Origin: Lentimicrobiaceae bacterium
GTDB taxonomy: Bacteria > Bacteroidota > Bacteroidia > Bacteroidales > SKPS01
Assembly: GCA_007119395.1 (NCBI GenBank)
Contig: SKPS01000248.1
Location: 1 to 6,161 of the forward strand
Length of the DNA stretch: 6,161 nt
Direction of reading: 5' to 3'
A program made the position numbers and the translations under genes. Under the pieces are notes generated by a model, which had not been told where the DNA came from, did no database searches, and saw only the letters and a program-made list of their open reading frames with translations. This document shows, piece after piece, positions 5,572 through 6,161 of the stretch (positions are counted from its first letter, which is position 1; every line of letters starts with the position of its first letter).

Positions 5572-6161
5572 TTAGAATCGCATGCCTATTGAGAAAAAGT
5601 AGTTATGCAATGAGCGGTCTCCTTTGCCATCTTCAATAGACCTTGGGTTGATTCCGATCCAGTATTCAATCTCGCTGATTCTTTGAAAAAAATGGCCGCC
5701 TGAGGGTCCCCGGTATAGTAGCTGCAATATCCAGAACCCATGACGCTTCACCTGGAAGTCTCTTTCAGAAGAAACTAGTAATGTTATCCCGGGGGCATGC
5801 ATCGCCGAAAGGTAACCTATCCCGATGGTGCCCCCATACCTGTCGAGACGGGCTTTGGTGCTGCCCTTGAAGAAGTTGGCCTGAAGCAATACCGGAACGA
5901 TCAGTTGCAAATTCATTGGTTCTTCCCATATGTCGGTCAGGTTCAAAGCAGATCCGAACTGCAAAGGTGTTGAAATCGACAATGAGGCCATATCATCGTA
6001 TTCAAGCAGGTTCACTCTGGGGCTCCACCGGTAGGCAAATGTGGTTAAATACAACTGGCTCCTGTGTTGCCACGAATCCAGGTCCGCATCGGTTGTCCAT
6101 GGATTGGTTTGGGTAAAGGTGACATCCGGCATGGTACGAAAGATCTGAGAAAGATACACAC
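5572..6161 (-). CDS. Putative outer-membrane protein, 5' partial, paralogue of the gene at 2758
   Basis: The frame is open to the window edge, so the start and signal peptide lie beyond base 6161; 195 complete codons are visible. By alignment with the 249-residue paralogue about 60 residues are missing. Shared blocks, in the same order and at near-constant spacing, are PDVTFTQTNP (11-20 of the visible part), RVNLLEYDDMASLS (48-61), STKARLDRYG (100-109), TIGIGY (111-116) and IEYWIG (164-169). The product ends in YFFSIGMRF, a strand with a terminal Phe as in many outer-membrane barrels recognised by BamA. The family is not recognised. It is the first visible gene of the minus-strand run and lies 119 bases before the probable ATG of the M48 gene. 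Confidence 0.8.
   Translation of the reverse strand, partial: VYLSQIFRTMPDVTFTQTNPWTTDADLDSWQHRSQLYLTTFAYRWSPRVNLLEYDDMASLSISTPLQFGSALNLTDIWEEPMNLQLIVPVLLQANFFKGSTKARLDRYGGTIGIGYLSAMHAPGITLLVSSERDFQVKRHGFWILQLLYRGPSGGHFFQRISEIEYWIGINPRSIEDGKGDRSLHNYFFSIGMRF

Overview
The window looks like a piece of a Bacteroidota chromosome, probably of the order Bacteroidales. Several signs support this: a TTG-N20-TAnnTTTG promoter of the Bacteroidetes type in front of arcC, Shine-Dalgarno sequences missing from most gene starts, moderate GC content, and short exported proteins rich in aromatic beta-strands that end in F or FFQ. The genus cannot be read from the sequence.

Region 1 (1-450, + strand) is the 3' end of a SNF2-family helicase/ATPase gene. 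It converges with the next operon across only 21 bases. Region 2 (472-2522, - strand) is a two-gene catabolic operon, transcribed arcC (carbamate kinase) then arcB (ornithine carbamoyltransferase). These are the last two steps of the arginine deiminase pathway: citrulline plus phosphate gives ornithine plus carbamoyl phosphate, and the latter then yields ATP, CO2 and ammonia. arcA (arginine deiminase) and an arginine/ornithine antiporter are not in the window. The 235-base gap upstream (2523-2757) holds a good promoter, a possible FNR/CRP-type operator and a weak hairpin.

Region 3 (2758-6161, - strand) is a run of four same-strand genes for exported proteins, in transcription order: a 5'-partial putative outer-membrane protein, a periplasmic M48 zinc metallopeptidase, a 284-residue putative outer-membrane barrel protein, and a 249-residue protein that is a clear paralogue of the first. 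The spacing (119 bases, then a 104-base overlap, then 41 bases) suggests a transcription unit. M48 peptidases of this kind often act in quality control of envelope proteins, so the cluster may be an uncharacterised envelope module; that is inference.

The most striking detail is at the start of the M48 gene. The in-frame ORF begins with only the tail of a signal peptide. The missing front half lies directly upstream in another frame, starting at an ATG at 5452, and the two join if one T is removed from a run of seven T (5370-5376). This is a frameshift by mutation, phase variation, slippage or sequencing error. I found no RNA genes, insertion sequences, CRISPR arrays or attachment sites.
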